Part shown: positions 53,292-62,843 of the stretch, piece by piece | Layout: the number at the start of each line of letters is the position of its first letter | Position numbering within the stretch: the first letter of the stretch is position 1 | Assembly: GCF_009856295.1 (NCBI RefSeq) | Contig: NZ_WMEU01000003.1 | Span: 248,001 to 312,000 of the forward strand | DNA from: Pontibacillus yanchengensis | Lineage (GTDB): Bacteria > Bacillota > Bacilli > Bacillales > BH030062 | Length of the DNA stretch: 64,000 nucleotides | Direction: 5' to 3' | Notes under the pieces: generated by a model | Told to the model about the DNA's origin: nothing | Databases searched by the model: none | The model's input: the letters and a program-made list of their open reading frames with translations, nothing else | Made by a program: the position numbers and the translations under genes

Positions 53292-53877
53292 TGATAATGT
53301 AGATATACGGTTCACGATTAGTGAAATTTGCGAATTTGGAGGGTGGAGTATTGAGGAATGCTCCAATGGAAAAATGGGCGTCGCCACATATGATCCGGGT
53401 AAGCACGACCTCGTCATGGTCGATTATCATATGCCAGAATGGGACGGCCTGCAAACAGTAAGGGAATTGAGGAAAATCGATGCACACGTTCCGATTATTG
53501 TCCTGACGGTAGATGAGCGGATGGAACTGGCTACCCAATTCACAGAAGCAGGCGCGACCGACTTCGCACAAAAACCAATCAAAGCAGCGGATTTGATCTC
53601 ACGCATTAAGCTCAACTTGAAAATGGCCAAGATGCAAGATGATACCCAAACCGCATTTGTCGAAAAAGGCATCAATGAAGAAACATTGCGTCAAATCAAA
53701 CGCCACCTCAACCAACAAACAGAGCCGAAAACCATCAACCAAATCCAAAAAGACCTACCCGTCTCCTACCAAACCGTCCACCGCTACCTAAACTACTTAG
53801 TGGACATGGGCGAAGTGGAGATTCAAGCCAACTACGGGAATAAAGGTCGCCCGAAAAATACGTATAAGATTATCTAG
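53275..53877 (+). CDS. Response regulator with C-terminal winged-helix domain
   Basis: A 200-residue regulator. The receiver domain has acidic Asp6/Asp7, phospho-acceptor Asp50 (VMVDYHMPEWDG), Thr78 and Lys100 (QKPIKA). The C-terminal domain (about 140-200) has TINQIQKDLPVSYQTVHRYL and GRPKNTYKI, as in CitB/DcuR-type regulators of carboxylate uptake. I chose ATG at 53275, nine bases after AAGGAGG. Its targets are unknown; the peptide transporter operon just upstream is one candidate. Confidence 0.9.
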   Translation: MILVIDDNVDIRFTISEICEFGGWSIEECSNGKMGVATYDPGKHDLVMVDYHMPEWDGLQTVRELRKIDAHVPIIVLTVDERMELATQFTEAGATDFAQKPIKAADLISRIKLNLKMAKMQDDTQTAFVEKGINEETLRQIKRHLNQQTEPKTINQIQKDLPVSYQTVHRYLNYLVDMGEVEIQANYGNKGRPKNTYKII

Positions 53878-53882
53878 ATAGG

Positions 53883-53918
53883 AAAACCAGCCTTTCCGGG
53901 GAGGAGGCTGGTTTTTTG
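53883..53918 (+). terminator. Terminator of the two-component operon
   Basis: AAAACCAGCC...GGCTGGTTTTTT with the loop TTTCCGGGGAGGA. Nearly identical to the terminator at 59107. Confidence 0.9.
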
Positions 53919-53976
53919 TGGTGCTGGTGCTGATGGCGCTTGGTGGGCGTGGTGGAGGGAGTTGGGCTGGAGCGGA

Positions 53977-54101
53977 ATAATCGGAAATTTCGGATTTTGC
54001 TAGGAAATCGGAAAATTTGCTCGCAATTTCGAAATATTGCTCTGATATAAAAAAAGTTGCTCCCAAACTCAAATCTCGCTCCGAACCGAGCGTCGCTCTG
54101 G
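53977..54101. repeat. 20-bp-period repeat, locus 3
   Basis: Units TTGCTAGGAAATCGGAAAAT, TTGCTCGCAATTTCGAAATA, TTGCTCTGATATAAAAAAAG and TTGCTCCCAAACTCAAATCT, ending CGCTCCGAACCGAGCGTCGC. It shares long identical stretches with locus 4 at 59190. The following bases to 54260 show no feature I recognise. Confidence 0.75.
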
Positions 54102-54260
54102 CATCTGCATGATAGCTCCCTTAACTAACTTTAAGATTAGTTAGCTAAAACCAATTCTGTCCCAGCCACAAATTCCTGCTAGAATCGCTTCAATCTCCAC
54201 CTGTCTATCAATTTTCGTCAATTAGGTACAAAATCACTGTCGTTGTGGTACTTTTTTACC

Positions 54261-54290
54261 TTGTAAGGAGATAGGAAGATATTGTATAGT
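54261..54290 (+). promoter_or_regulatory. Promoter of the amylase gene
   Basis: TTGTAA, 18 bases, TATAGT; transcription would start around 54297, inside the catabolite-responsive element. Confidence 0.55.
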
Positions 54291-54293
54291 TAA

Positions 54294-54307
54294 TGAAACC
54301 GTTTTCA
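54294..54307 (+). promoter_or_regulatory. Catabolite-responsive element (CcpA site)
   Basis: TGAAACCGTTTTCA matches the cre consensus TGWNANCGNTNWCA at every defined position. Placed at the transcription start, it predicts repression by CcpA with preferred sugars present. A related half-site TGAACGGTTTCT follows at 54318-54329. Confidence 0.8.
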
Positions 54308-54388
54308 CTAAACTGCTGAACGGTTTCTACATAGTGGATATACCCTCACTGGTGAGGATTATCATATAAATATCTAGGAGGAATGATG

Positions 54389-57300
54389 ATGAGAGACAAA
54401 TTTAAGTGGGCCTCGGTGGTGCTTATTTTTATGCTATTTGTGCAAACGATTGCGCAACCGTTACTGCCATTTTCATCGAGTGTTTCTGCGGAAGAATCGA
54501 CATCTAGAACCGTAACTCTAGTAGGGAGTTTGCAAGATGAATTAGGTCATAGTATAGAATGGGATCCTGCTGCGGAAGCGACGCAGATGAGCGCAATGGG
54601 GAACAATTTTTATAAGTTTGAAGGAAAATTGCCTGCAGGGGAGTATGAATATAAGGTAGCCATTAATGGTAGTTGGGATGAAAACTACGGATACAATGGT
54701 GAACCTGGAGGGTCAAATTTAACGCTATCCTTAGAGGAGGAAACCACTGTAACATTCTATTATCATGACGAGACGCATAAGATTACGAATTCGAAGTACT
54801 ATAATCCAATTCCAGAAGACAAACAACCTAGATTAGTAGGAAACCTTCAACCTGCCATTGAGGAAGGGGATGAATGGTCACCTGCTACCTCGACTGCTAT
54901 TTTTCATGATACAAATTTTGATGGAATCTATGAATATACAACGGTTGTGCCAAAAGGAAACTACGAATACAAAGTAGCTTTAGGCGACAATTGGGATGAA
55001 GCCTATCCATCAACTAATGCCACCCTCAACGTGCTGAACGATACAGAAATTACATTCTACTACAATTCAGATACGAAAGAAGTCTCCACGAATTACTCAC
55101 CAGAAGGATCAGATAGCTCGGTTGTAAAGGACAAGCTTTTCCATAACACAAGAGAGAATGCCTATCGCCAGCCATTTGGAGCGATTCCAGCAGGAGAAGA
55201 GGTAACGCTTCGTCTTGCATCTGGGAAAGGTGACCTCACCAACGCTACGCTATACTTAAAAAACTACCAAACTGGCAATTCCTATAGTATTACAATGGAT
55301 AAGAAAGCTTGGACCACGGTTGATGGTCTAGGGGAACGAGATTTTTGGGAAGGATCATTCACTCCAGAGGAAAAAGGAGTGTATGGGTATAAATTTATCG
55401 CCAAGGATCAAAATGCGACTGCAGAATATGGAGAAGACGCCACCCAGGGTGGAACCGGGAAAGCATTTGATCAGAATGCAGGTCTTTTTCAATTAACCGT
55501 ATTTGAACCAGGCTATCAAACACCAGATTGGATGAAAGAAGCTGTTGTGTATCAAATATTCCCGGACCGTTTTTACAATGGGGATACGACGAATGATGAT
55601 AATAAGGAATATGCACGTGGTACGGAACCGATTGAAGATCGCACGTGGGAGCAGCTTCCTGATAACCCGCGCTTAGAAGGGACGGAAAATTATAACGGGG
55701 ATGGCATCTGGTCGAATGACTTCTTTGGTGGAGATGTTGAGGGTATTCAAGATAAGCTGGATTACATCGAGTCCCTTGGCGTGAACACGTTATACCTGAA
55801 TCCGATTGCTCATGCAGCATCGAACCATAAATATGATGCGACAGATTATAAATCGATTGACCCAATGTTTGGAACACCAGAAGAATTTCAGGCGTTTACA
55901 GAAGAACTGGCCAATCGTGATATGCATCTTATCCTAGATGGTGTATTCAATCACGTTGGAGATGATTCGATTTATTTTGACCGATATGGAAAATACGAAA
56001 CAGTCGGTGCGTATGAATATTGGTCGAAAATCTACGATCTTATGAATCAAGAAGGCTTATCAGAGGAAGAAGCGAAGACACAGGCGAGAGAATTTTTCGA
56101 GGCGGACGGTCAAACCTTTAGTCCGTATGGCTTCCATAATTGGTTCGCCATTGAAAATGAAAAAGTAAATGTCGGAACAGAAAATGAGCATTATAAGTAC
56201 ACAGGCTGGTGGGGCTTTGATAGTTTGCCAGAAATTGAATCCATTCCTGGGGATACCGTCTCCTACAATAGTGAACTGAACAACGAAAAATTTGCAAACT
56301 ATATTATGTATGACGAAGACTCTGCTTCTAAATCATGGATTCAAAAAGGTGGATCTGGCTGGCGTTTAGATGTAGCGAATGAAGTCGATCCTGAATTTTG
56401 GCGTGAATTCCGTGATGAATTAAAAGCAACATCGTTTGCTGGAACGGGAGAAACGTTAAAAGAAGGCGAAAAGCCATTGATTCTAGGTGAGATTTGGGAT
56501 GATGCTTCGAAATACTTCTTAGGGGATCAATATGATTCTGTCATGAACTATCGCTTCCGAGGAGCAGTTGAATCCTTTTTGAAAAATGGAAATGCTTCTA
56601 GTACACAGCAATCCCTGATGGCAGTGAAAGAGGATTATCCATCAGAAGCCTATTATGCATTGATGAATTTAATGGGATCTCATGATACGCCACGCGCCAT
56701 TTTCCTACTTGGCGGTGGAACAGAATCTGCAGAACGTGCGGAATTCGATTCAAGTTACAGCTATGAACTTGGAAAACAACGTCTGAAATTAGCGGCGATT
56801 TTCCAAATGGGGTATCCAGGAGCACCAACAATTTACTACGGTGATGAAGCTGGTGTTACAGGCTCGAAGGACCCAGATGATCGACGCACGTACCCATGGG
56901 GCGATGAAGACCAAGAGCTTGTGACGCATTATCAAAACGTAGGCGAAGTGCGAACGAACTACGCAGATCTTTTAGCATATGGAGACTTGCATCATGTCTA
57001 TGCGGATGGAGATGTAATGGCGTACACTCGTACAAATGGCGAACAAGCAGGGCTGATTGTCGTAAATCGTGGTTATAGTGACAAAACGGTAACGATTGAT
57101 GTGAAGGATATTTTGTCGAACGGAACTTTATTAACAGATGCACTAGCTAGTGAGTATAGCGTGGAAGTGAACGAAGGGACGGTAACCGTTGATGTAGCAC
57201 AAATGAGTGGCCGTATGCTGATGGCCGATACCGTAGCATCAAAGCCAGACCCTGTCACGAATGTGACCGCATCTGCGAGCGAAGGTGCTGCTACCCTTGA

Positions 57301-59101
57301 ATGGAATGCTTCCGCAACAGAGGCTATTGAATACGAAGTGTATCAAACGAATATTAAAGGCTCTTTTTATGAAAAAGTAGGTACAACACAAGAAACGAGC
57401 TTTACAGTAGGGGCTTTGGAAAATGGACGAGCTTACTATTTTGCGATTAAAACAGTTAATGAAGATGGAAATGCTTCAGCCGCAGTAGAAACGAAGGAAG
57501 TTGTTCCGCATTATGATTTAAGTGATGCATGGGCAGGTAGTCTAACAGATATCTCTGATCAGACGTTAGACTTGGCAACAAGGTTAGACGTTACAGGTCA
57601 GCTCTATATAGAAGGTGCAACAAATTCAGATCAAGCTGAAGGAGTCATTGCGAAGTTACAAGTGAAGCAACCTGGTGAAGAAAACTGGACTGACTATGAT
57701 GCTACTTATACCGGCCAAGAAGGCAACAACAATGTGTATAAAGCATCTTTTTCACCAATCGAAGCAGGCGAGTACTCCTATCGAATGGCTTTCTCAAGCG
57801 ATTTAGGAGCATCATGGATCTATACCGAAAATACGAAAACGTTCACACTATCAAAAGGCGAAGACACAACTCCACCAGCAGATGCTGTTCAGTTAGAGCA
57901 ACCAACGAAGGAATCTGGTCAAGTGAACCTGAACTGGAGTTATGAGCAACAAGCGGATGACAGTTACATGGTCGGCATTGTACGTGATGGGGAGTTGGTG
58001 GAACGCATAAAAGATGCATCCAAGACTTCTTTTACAGACTATGATGTGGTCAATGGCGAAACGTACACGTACCAGGTGAAGCTTTTTGACCAGGCTGGAA
58101 ATGTCGTAGAATCTAATAAAGTTGAAGTAACACCAGATATTGTGATGGTGGAAGTGACATTTAAAGTCCATGCTCCAGATTACACGCCACTCGGTGCAAC
58201 GGTAACAATGCCAGGAAGCTTGAATGGCTGGAACACGGGTGCATGGGAAATGTCCCGAAATGGTGCAGTGACACCGGACTGGGAATACACAACAGAGGTG
58301 CAAGAGGGAACAGAAATCACCTATAAATACGTCAAAAATGGTTCATGGGATCAAGAGGGCTTAGCCGACCATACACGAGCTGACAAATCAGATGACGATA
58401 TTAGTTATTACGGTTATGGTGCTCAAGGCACTGACATGAAAGTTGTCGTGGAAAATCAAGGCGACAACAAGATGGTCGTAGAAGACGAAATCTTACGTTG
58501 GATTGACATGCCAGTTGTCGTAAGCTCCCCAACGGATGGCATGGAAACAACGAAAGAAGCAGTGACCGTAGAAGGGAACGCGATCAAAGAAGGAAACCTT
58601 ACCATTAACGGGGAATCTGTTGAGGTTCAAGACGACATGAGCTTCAGCCACGAAGTCTCCTTGCAAGAAGGAAAGAATACGATTGATATTCATATTGAAC
58701 CATCTGAAGAAAACAAAACGGAGATCTTTAATGGGGACAGTGGAGCAATAGGTAAAAATACGAAAGACATGCAATTAACCGTAACTCGAATAGTCGAATC
58801 CACCCCAACGGAGGACTTTTTAGAGGGAGATGCATCAGCAGCAGAAGTAGCCAATTCCTATGTCGAAGCGGTACGTGCTGACGAGAAAACACCAGCAGAT
58901 ATCCGCGAACACCTTGTTCCTACTTTTACGAACGACTCCATGAAAAAATCGGATGAGAAGAAATTGAATGTATTCGCTGATCAAATAGAACGCGAGTTAA
59001 ACAAGATGCAAAAACACTATTCGAAAAAGCAACAAGAGAAATTTATCGATAAAGCAGCGAAGAAAATTACGCATACGTTAGAAAAGATCAAAGGGATTTA
59101 A
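54389..59101 (+). CDS. Secreted GH13 amylase/pullulanase, multimodular
   Basis: A 1570-residue exported glycoside hydrolase. After the signal peptide (to about VSAEE) come two X25-type modules (YEYKVAINGSWDENYG and YEYKVALGDNWDEAYP), a CBM34-like domain (about 245-375), and the GH13 barrel (about 385-900) with region I LDGVFNHVG, nucleophile region II GWRLDVANEV, acid/base region III LGEIWDD and region IV MGSHDTPR: a neopullulanase/amylopullulanase type. Fibronectin III modules, a starch-binding-like domain (TVTMPGSLNGWNTGAWEM) and a charged helical tail (about 1480-1570) follow. There is no LPXTG or SLH anchor. I chose the third of three ATGs, seven bases after AGGAGG. Likely role: starch or pullulan breakdown outside the cell. 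Confidence 0.93.
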   Translation: MRDKFKWASVVLIFMLFVQTIAQPLLPFSSSVSAEESTSRTVTLVGSLQDELGHSIEWDPAAEATQMSAMGNNFYKFEGKLPAGEYEYKVAINGSWDENYGYNGEPGGSNLTLSLEEETTVTFYYHDETHKITNSKYYNPIPEDKQPRLVGNLQPAIEEGDEWSPATSTAIFHDTNFDGIYEYTTVVPKGNYEYKVALGDNWDEAYPSTNATLNVLNDTEITFYYNSDTKEVSTNYSPEGSDSSVVKDKLFHNTRENAYRQPFGAIPAGEEVTLRLASGKGDLTNATLYLKNYQTGNSYSITMDKKAWTTVDGLGERDFWEGSFTPEEKGVYGYKFIAKDQNATAEYGEDATQGGTGKAFDQNAGLFQLTVFEPGYQTPDWMKEAVVYQIFPDRFYNGDTTNDDNKEYARGTEPIEDRTWEQLPDNPRLEGTENYNGDGIWSNDFFGGDVEGIQDKLDYIESLGVNTLYLNPIAHAASNHKYDATDYKSIDPMFGTPEEFQAFTEELANRDMHLILDGVFNHVGDDSIYFDRYGKYETVGAYEYWSKIYDLMNQEGLSEEEAKTQAREFFEADGQTFSPYGFHNWFAIENEKVNVGTENEHYKYTGWWGFDSLPEIESIPGDTVSYNSELNNEKFANYIMYDEDSASKSWIQKGGSGWRLDVANEVDPEFWREFRDELKATSFAGTGETLKEGEKPLILGEIWDDASKYFLGDQYDSVMNYRFRGAVESFLKNGNASSTQQSLMAVKEDYPSEAYYALMNLMGSHDTPRAIFLLGGGTESAERAEFDSSYSYELGKQRLKLAAIFQMGYPGAPTIYYGDEAGVTGSKDPDDRRTYPWGDEDQELVTHYQNVGEVRTNYADLLAYGDLHHVYADGDVMAYTRTNGEQAGLIVVNRGYSDKTVTIDVKDILSNGTLLTDALASEYSVEVNEGTVTVDVAQMSGRMLMADTVASKPDPVTNVTASASEGAATLEWNASATEAIEYEVYQTNIKGSFYEKVGTTQETSFTVGALENGRAYYFAIKTVNEDGNASAAVETKEVVPHYDLSDAWAGSLTDISDQTLDLATRLDVTGQLYIEGATNSDQAEGVIAKLQVKQPGEENWTDYDATYTGQEGNNNVYKASFSPIEAGEYSYRMAFSSDLGASWIYTENTKTFTLSKGEDTTPPADAVQLEQPTKESGQVNLNWSYEQQADDSYMVGIVRDGELVERIKDASKTSFTDYDVVNGETYTYQVKLFDQAGNVVESNKVEVTPDIVMVEVTFKVHAPDYTPLGATVTMPGSLNGWNTGAWEMSRNGAVTPDWEYTTEVQEGTEITYKYVKNGSWDQEGLADHTRADKSDDDISYYGYGAQGTDMKVVVENQGDNKMVVEDEILRWIDMPVVVSSPTDGMETTKEAVTVEGNAIKEGNLTINGESVEVQDDMSFSHEVSLQEGKNTIDIHIEPSEENKTEIFNGDSGAIGKNTKDMQLTVTRIVESTPTEDFLEGDASAAEVANSYVEAVRADEKTPADIREHLVPTFTNDSMKKSDEKKLNVFADQIERELNKMQKHYSKKQQEKFIDKAAKKITHTLEKIKGI

Positions 59102-59106
59102 TGTAG

Positions 59107-59144
59107 AAAACCAGCCTTTCCGGGGAGGAGAGGCTGGTTTTTTG
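59107..59144 (+). terminator. Terminator of the amylase gene
   Basis: AAAACCAGCCT...AGGCTGGTTTTTTG, nearly the same hairpin as at 53883, with two extra bases in the arm. Confidence 0.9.
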
Positions 59145-59189
59145 TTGCTTGGGCTGCTGTTTGGCGTGGTTGGGAGCGCGGCTGGAGCG

Positions 59190-59420
59190 GTTTGATCGGA
59201 AATCTCGGATTTTGCTCGCAAATTTCGAGTTCTGCTCGGAAATCAGAAAAATTGCTCGCAATTTCGAAATATTGCTCTGAAATCGAAAAAGATGCTCGCA
59301 AACCCAAATCTCGCTCCGAACCGAGCGTCGCTCTGGAACCCGCATCCTCGCTCCGATATGGCGGGTGTCTCCAATATTTTAAAACTCGCTCCAAAATCCG
59401 CAAATCTCGCTCGGAAACCA
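59190..59420. repeat. 20-bp-period repeat, locus 4 (longest)
   Basis: Units TGCTCGCAAATTTCGAGTTC, TGCTCGGAAATCAGAAAAAT, TGCTCGCAATTTCGAAATAT, TGCTCTGAAATCGAAAAAGA and TGCTCGCAAACCCAAATCTC, then more degenerate GCTCC/GCTCG units to 59420. CGCAA units alternate with CGGAA/CTGAA/CCGAA units. The strip from here to 59494 has nothing else. Confidence 0.8.
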
Positions 59421-59494
59421 AAAAGTGCCCTCTACAAATTAGCGATTATCCTCCCGTCACGCTCACACGTCACAGCCCCAGCTACAGGACCACC

Positions 59495-60802
59495 TCAATC
59501 CTCAAACTGATTCGTCGTTTCGGTTAATCGATCAGCGGAGCTGGCGACTTCGCTTGAGGCGTTTTCAATTTCTGTAATAACGTCTAATAGTTGCTTCATT
59601 TCTTGCTCGATTGTTTTGTTCTGGGACAACGTTTTTTCCATGTCTTCTAAGATTTTAACGAAATATTCATCTGTTTTGGACAGGCTTTCGCGTTCGAATT
59701 CCACATACTGATCAATTTCTTCGATGGAAGTCGTCACGTGGGAGCTTTGCGTATTCACTTCTTGAATCAACTGCGACACGGTATGAGTGGAATCTTTCGT
59801 TTGCTCAGAAAGTTTACGAATTTCGTTGGCTACGACTGCAAAGCCTTTCCCATATTCTCCGGCACGGGCCGACTCAATAGAAGCGTTCAATGCTAGTAAA
59901 TTAGTCTGTTCTGCGATGCCCTTCACGATATCAATAACCTCTGTAATCCGTTTGGATACTTCGTTTAGATTGTTGGCCTTCTCTCCGATTTCATTCATGC
60001 TCGTCTTCATGCGCGACATATTCTGGTGTTGCTCACCGAGTTGCTTTTTCCCTTGCTCAGATGTTTTCTGTGTCTTTAAGGAAAGTTCTGTACCTGTGTT
60101 AGCCATATCTACTACGTTATGGGACTGGGAAATCAATTCTTTCAATGATGCATTGGTTTGTTCGGAAATGGCAGCAAGTTCTTGGGCGATGGAGCTGGAT
60201 TGGTGCTGTAAGTTTAAGGTGTGAGTCTTATGCTCGTCTCGAATCCGCTGGTGTTCCTGCTCATACGATTCAAGCACGATTTGCTGTTCAAAGTTCATCA
60301 ATTTTGTTGTCGAATGGATTGCTTGAATGATGTCGTTTGGATGGTGGATATACGCTTTGAAAATATCAATAAGCGAGTTTAATAGATTCTGGAATGCAGC
60401 TATGTACCATTTTGTCTCCAAGCCAACTTTGACATGCATATGAGCAATACGATAGCGTTTCTCGATAAAGGACTGATCGATTTTTCCTTCGAATAATTCC
60501 TCAATATGTACCTTCAATGTTTGCTTCAAACGTTCCACGGAACTGTGCTTTTCAATAATCTCCAATAGCTCACCTTGACTTGTAATGTTGTCATAAAAGT
60601 CCTCGGTTATAACCTCTAAATGTTCCTGAACCATCGGGTGTAGTGTTCGAATCACTTGCAAATCTTGTTTCGTTAATCCAATGGAATTCACCTGTTTCTG
60701 GAGAGAACCAGGCACATCCAACGTAACGGATTGTGAATCCAACTCCACGTCAAAAATACTTGCAGACACCTGTTGATGCTTACCTAACATACGAAATTTC
60801 AT
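59495..60802 (-). CDS. hemAT: HemAT-type globin-coupled aerotaxis transducer
   Basis: A 435-residue soluble chemoreceptor. The N-terminal globin-sensor domain (about residues 20-190) matches B. subtilis Hem[41 protein letters not shown] and [13 protein letters not shown], which holds the proximal haem histidine, then [11 protein letters not shown]. The C-terminal methyl-accepting domain has the tip [20 protein letters not shown]. It should bind oxygen and signal to CheA. I chose ATG at 60802 by homology; GGAGG lies 13 bases upstream, rather far, and the frame extends 58 codons further as low-complexity text. Confidence 0.93.
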   Translation of the reverse strand: MKFRMLGKHQQVSASIFDVELDSQSVTLDVPGSLQKQVNSIGLTKQDLQVIRTLHPMVQEHLEVITEDFYDNITSQGELLEIIEKHSSVERLKQTLKVHIEELFEGKIDQSFIEKRYRIAHMHVKVGLETKWYIAAFQNLLNSLIDIFKAYIHHPNDIIQAIHSTTKLMNFEQQIVLESYEQEHQRIRDEHKTHTLNLQHQSSSIAQELAAISEQTNASLKELISQSHNVVDMANTGTELSLKTQKTSEQGKKQLGEQHQNMSRMKTSMNEIGEKANNLNEVSKRITEVIDIVKGIAEQTNLLALNASIESARAGEYGKGFAVVANEIRKLSEQTKDSTHTVSQLIQEVNTQSSHVTTSIEEIDQYVEFERESLSKTDEYFVKILEDMEKTLSQNKTIEQEMKQLLDVITEIENASSEVASSADRLTETTNQFED

Positions 60803-60971
60803 AACGTCTTCTTTTCCTCCTATTTCCACAATCTTGACAAATATGCCCATTATCACTATACCAATACCAGTATTTTGGAGGAAGATTTTTTCTTGGAAAC
60901 GAGTCGAAAGTCTCATTAGAAAAGATGGTTGAAGTGTATCTTCACTTTTTTGAATAAAAATGAAGAATATG

Positions 60972-61000
60972 TTCACTTATCGGGTGAGTTTTGCTATGAT
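60972..61000 (+). promoter_or_regulatory. Promoter of the RpiR-kinase-nagA operon
   Basis: TTCACT, 17 bases, TATGAT, about 36 bases before the ATG at 61036. Confidence 0.55.
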
Positions 61001-61035
61001 AGGTACAAAGAGTTCGTTAAGAAAGAGGGACCGAA

Positions 61036-61887
61036 ATGAATCAGCAACCTCCTATTCAAGGAAAGCTAGTCTCCACGATTAATAGTTATTACCCTTCTCT
61101 GACTAAGTCTGAGCAGAAAGTGGCTTCGACTGTGCTTGAAAATATCGAGGCGGTGTTGTACGGATCTGTGACCGATTTAGCTGATCGAGCAGGTGTAGGG
61201 GAAACGACAGCCCTACGTTTTTGTAGAAAAATTGGCTTCCGAGGGTACCAAGAATTTAAATTAGCTATCGCGAAGGATTTATCCAATCCTACGAGTGAAG
61301 AACATGATTCGGAAAAGCCGGTTACGCTCTCTCAATCCCTTGCCACCCATGCCAAACACACAATAGATGAAACGTTACAAATGGTAGATGATCAAACTGT
61401 CGATGAGTGTATTGACGCTCTAAATGCAGCTCATACTATCCATTTTTTTGGAGTTGGAACGTCAGGAGTAACGGCAATGGATGCGAAGATGCGATTTTTG
61501 CGAATTGGTTTTCGAACGGATGCCATCATTGATCCACACGTACAGTCCATGACTGCAGCTACACTTGGCGAAGGGAATGTAGTAGTAGGCATTTCGGTAA
61601 GTGGAAGTACAAAGGATACGATTGATTCTTTATCTATTGCCAAGGAAAATGGAGCTACCGTCATTGTAATTACGCATTATGTTCGTTCACCGATTACAAA
61701 GATAGCAGACTATGTTTTACTTAGTGGAGGAAGGCAGTCTCCACTAGAAGGCGGTTCGATTGGGGCAAAAATGTCACAGCTCTATCTAATTGATATATTA
61801 AGCACAGGACTTGCGATATACAGAAAAGAGCAATCTGTAGGTATGAAGCAAAAAACAGCTGATTCTGTGGTGGATAAAAGCTATTAA
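61036..61887 (+). CDS. MurR/RpiR-family transcriptional regulator (second)
   Basis: A 283-residue regulator with an RpiR helix-turn-helix (SLTKSEQKVASTVLENIEAV, LADRAGVGETTALRFCRKIG) and a SIS domain (IHFFGVGTSGVTAMDAKMRF, VVGISVSGSTKDTIDSL). It is clearly distinct from murR at 30101. As first gene before a ROK kinase and nagA, it probably senses a GlcNAc-derived sugar phosphate and controls this operon (inference). GAGGGA precedes the ATG. Confidence 0.88.
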   Translation: MNQQPPIQGKLVSTINSYYPSLTKSEQKVASTVLENIEAVLYGSVTDLADRAGVGETTALRFCRKIGFRGYQEFKLAIAKDLSNPTSEEHDSEKPVTLSQSLATHAKHTIDETLQMVDDQTVDECIDALNAAHTIHFFGVGTSGVTAMDAKMRFLRIGFRTDAIIDPHVQSMTAATLGEGNVVVGISVSGSTKDTIDSLSIAKENGATVIVITHYVRSPITKIADYVLLSGGRQSPLEGGSIGAKMSQLYLIDILSTGLAIYRKEQSVGMKQKTADSVVDKSY

Positions 61888-61928
61888 TACGAACGTGGCT
61901 AATAAACTTTGTAAAGTGGGTGTCTGAC

Positions 61929-62819
61929 ATGCAGCAAGTAATTGGAATTGATCTAGGTGGTACGAATCTACGGGTTGCTGTTGTGAATGAAGATGGAACG
62001 CTTGTAAAAGAGACCTCTACTCCAACAGATTCAGATAGGGGACCTGAGGCAATTATTGAGGACATGATTCGGTTCATTACAGATTTTCAAGTGGAATTCC
62101 CAGGTATTACAGGAGTAGGGATTGGCTCTCCTGGGCCGCTTGATGCTGAAACTGGTGTTATTTTAAATCCACCCAATCTTCCTGGTTGGAAGCATGTTCC
62201 TTTAACGAAACAAATTAGGGAAGCGGTGAATCTTCCTGTTTTTCTAGAGAATGATGCGAATGTGGCTGCGTTAGCTGAAGCTACATCTGGTGCAGGTGTT
62301 GGACACGAAAGTGTGTATTATATTACATGGAGCACAGGAATAGGCGGTGGCTTTGTGTTGAAAGGCAAGCTTCAACCAGGATCTGCAGGCTATGCTGGAG
62401 AAATTGGCAATATGATTGTTCAGCCAGGTGGTACGCAGTATGCAACGCTAAATCCAGGTGCTTTAGAAGCCGTGGCCAGTGGTACAGCCATTGGCCTGGA
62501 AGGTAAGCGTCAATTAGGTATTGATGGCGGAGCCGAAGTGGTTTTTAATCTCGCCAATAAAGGGAATACTGAAGCAAAGAGGATCATTGACGATGCGATG
62601 GATTACTTGGCGATTGGAATTGCCAATATCACCTTTGCGTTAGATCCATCATTGTTTATACTTGGCGGTGGAGTCATGCAAGCTGGTGATGAATTACTTA
62701 CATCCCTCCATGAAAAAGTTCACTCTATTTTATATGAGGGACAAAAGGTGGAAATGAAAAAAGCCACGCTTGGAGGTAAAGCGGGTGTAATTGGAGCAGC
62801 ACAATTAGCCTTAGCTTAA
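61929..62819 (+). CDS. ROK-family sugar kinase, probably GlcNAc kinase or glucokinase
   Basis: A 296-residue ROK kinase: ATP-binding VIGIDLGGTNLRVAVV, GIGSPGPLDAETGVI, the catalytic ENDANVAALAE, STGIGGGFVL and FILGGGVM. The usual ROK zinc-binding cysteine motif (CxCGxxGC) is absent, being replaced by PGGTQYATLNPGALE, which keeps only the GxLE-like end. Beside nagA, phosphorylation of GlcNAc or glucose at O-6 is likely. I use ATG at 61929; a GTG three codons earlier is possible and neither has a strong ribosome-binding site. Confidence 0.85.
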   Translation: MQQVIGIDLGGTNLRVAVVNEDGTLVKETSTPTDSDRGPEAIIEDMIRFITDFQVEFPGITGVGIGSPGPLDAETGVILNPPNLPGWKHVPLTKQIREAVNLPVFLENDANVAALAEATSGAGVGHESVYYITWSTGIGGGFVLKGKLQPGSAGYAGEIGNMIVQPGGTQYATLNPGALEAVASGTAIGLEGKRQLGIDGGAEVVFNLANKGNTEAKRIIDDAMDYLAIGIANITFALDPSLFILGGGVMQAGDELLTSLHEKVHSILYEGQKVEMKKATLGGKAGVIGAAQLALA

Positions 62820-62843
62820 TTTAATAAAAAAGAGGTGCAAGCC

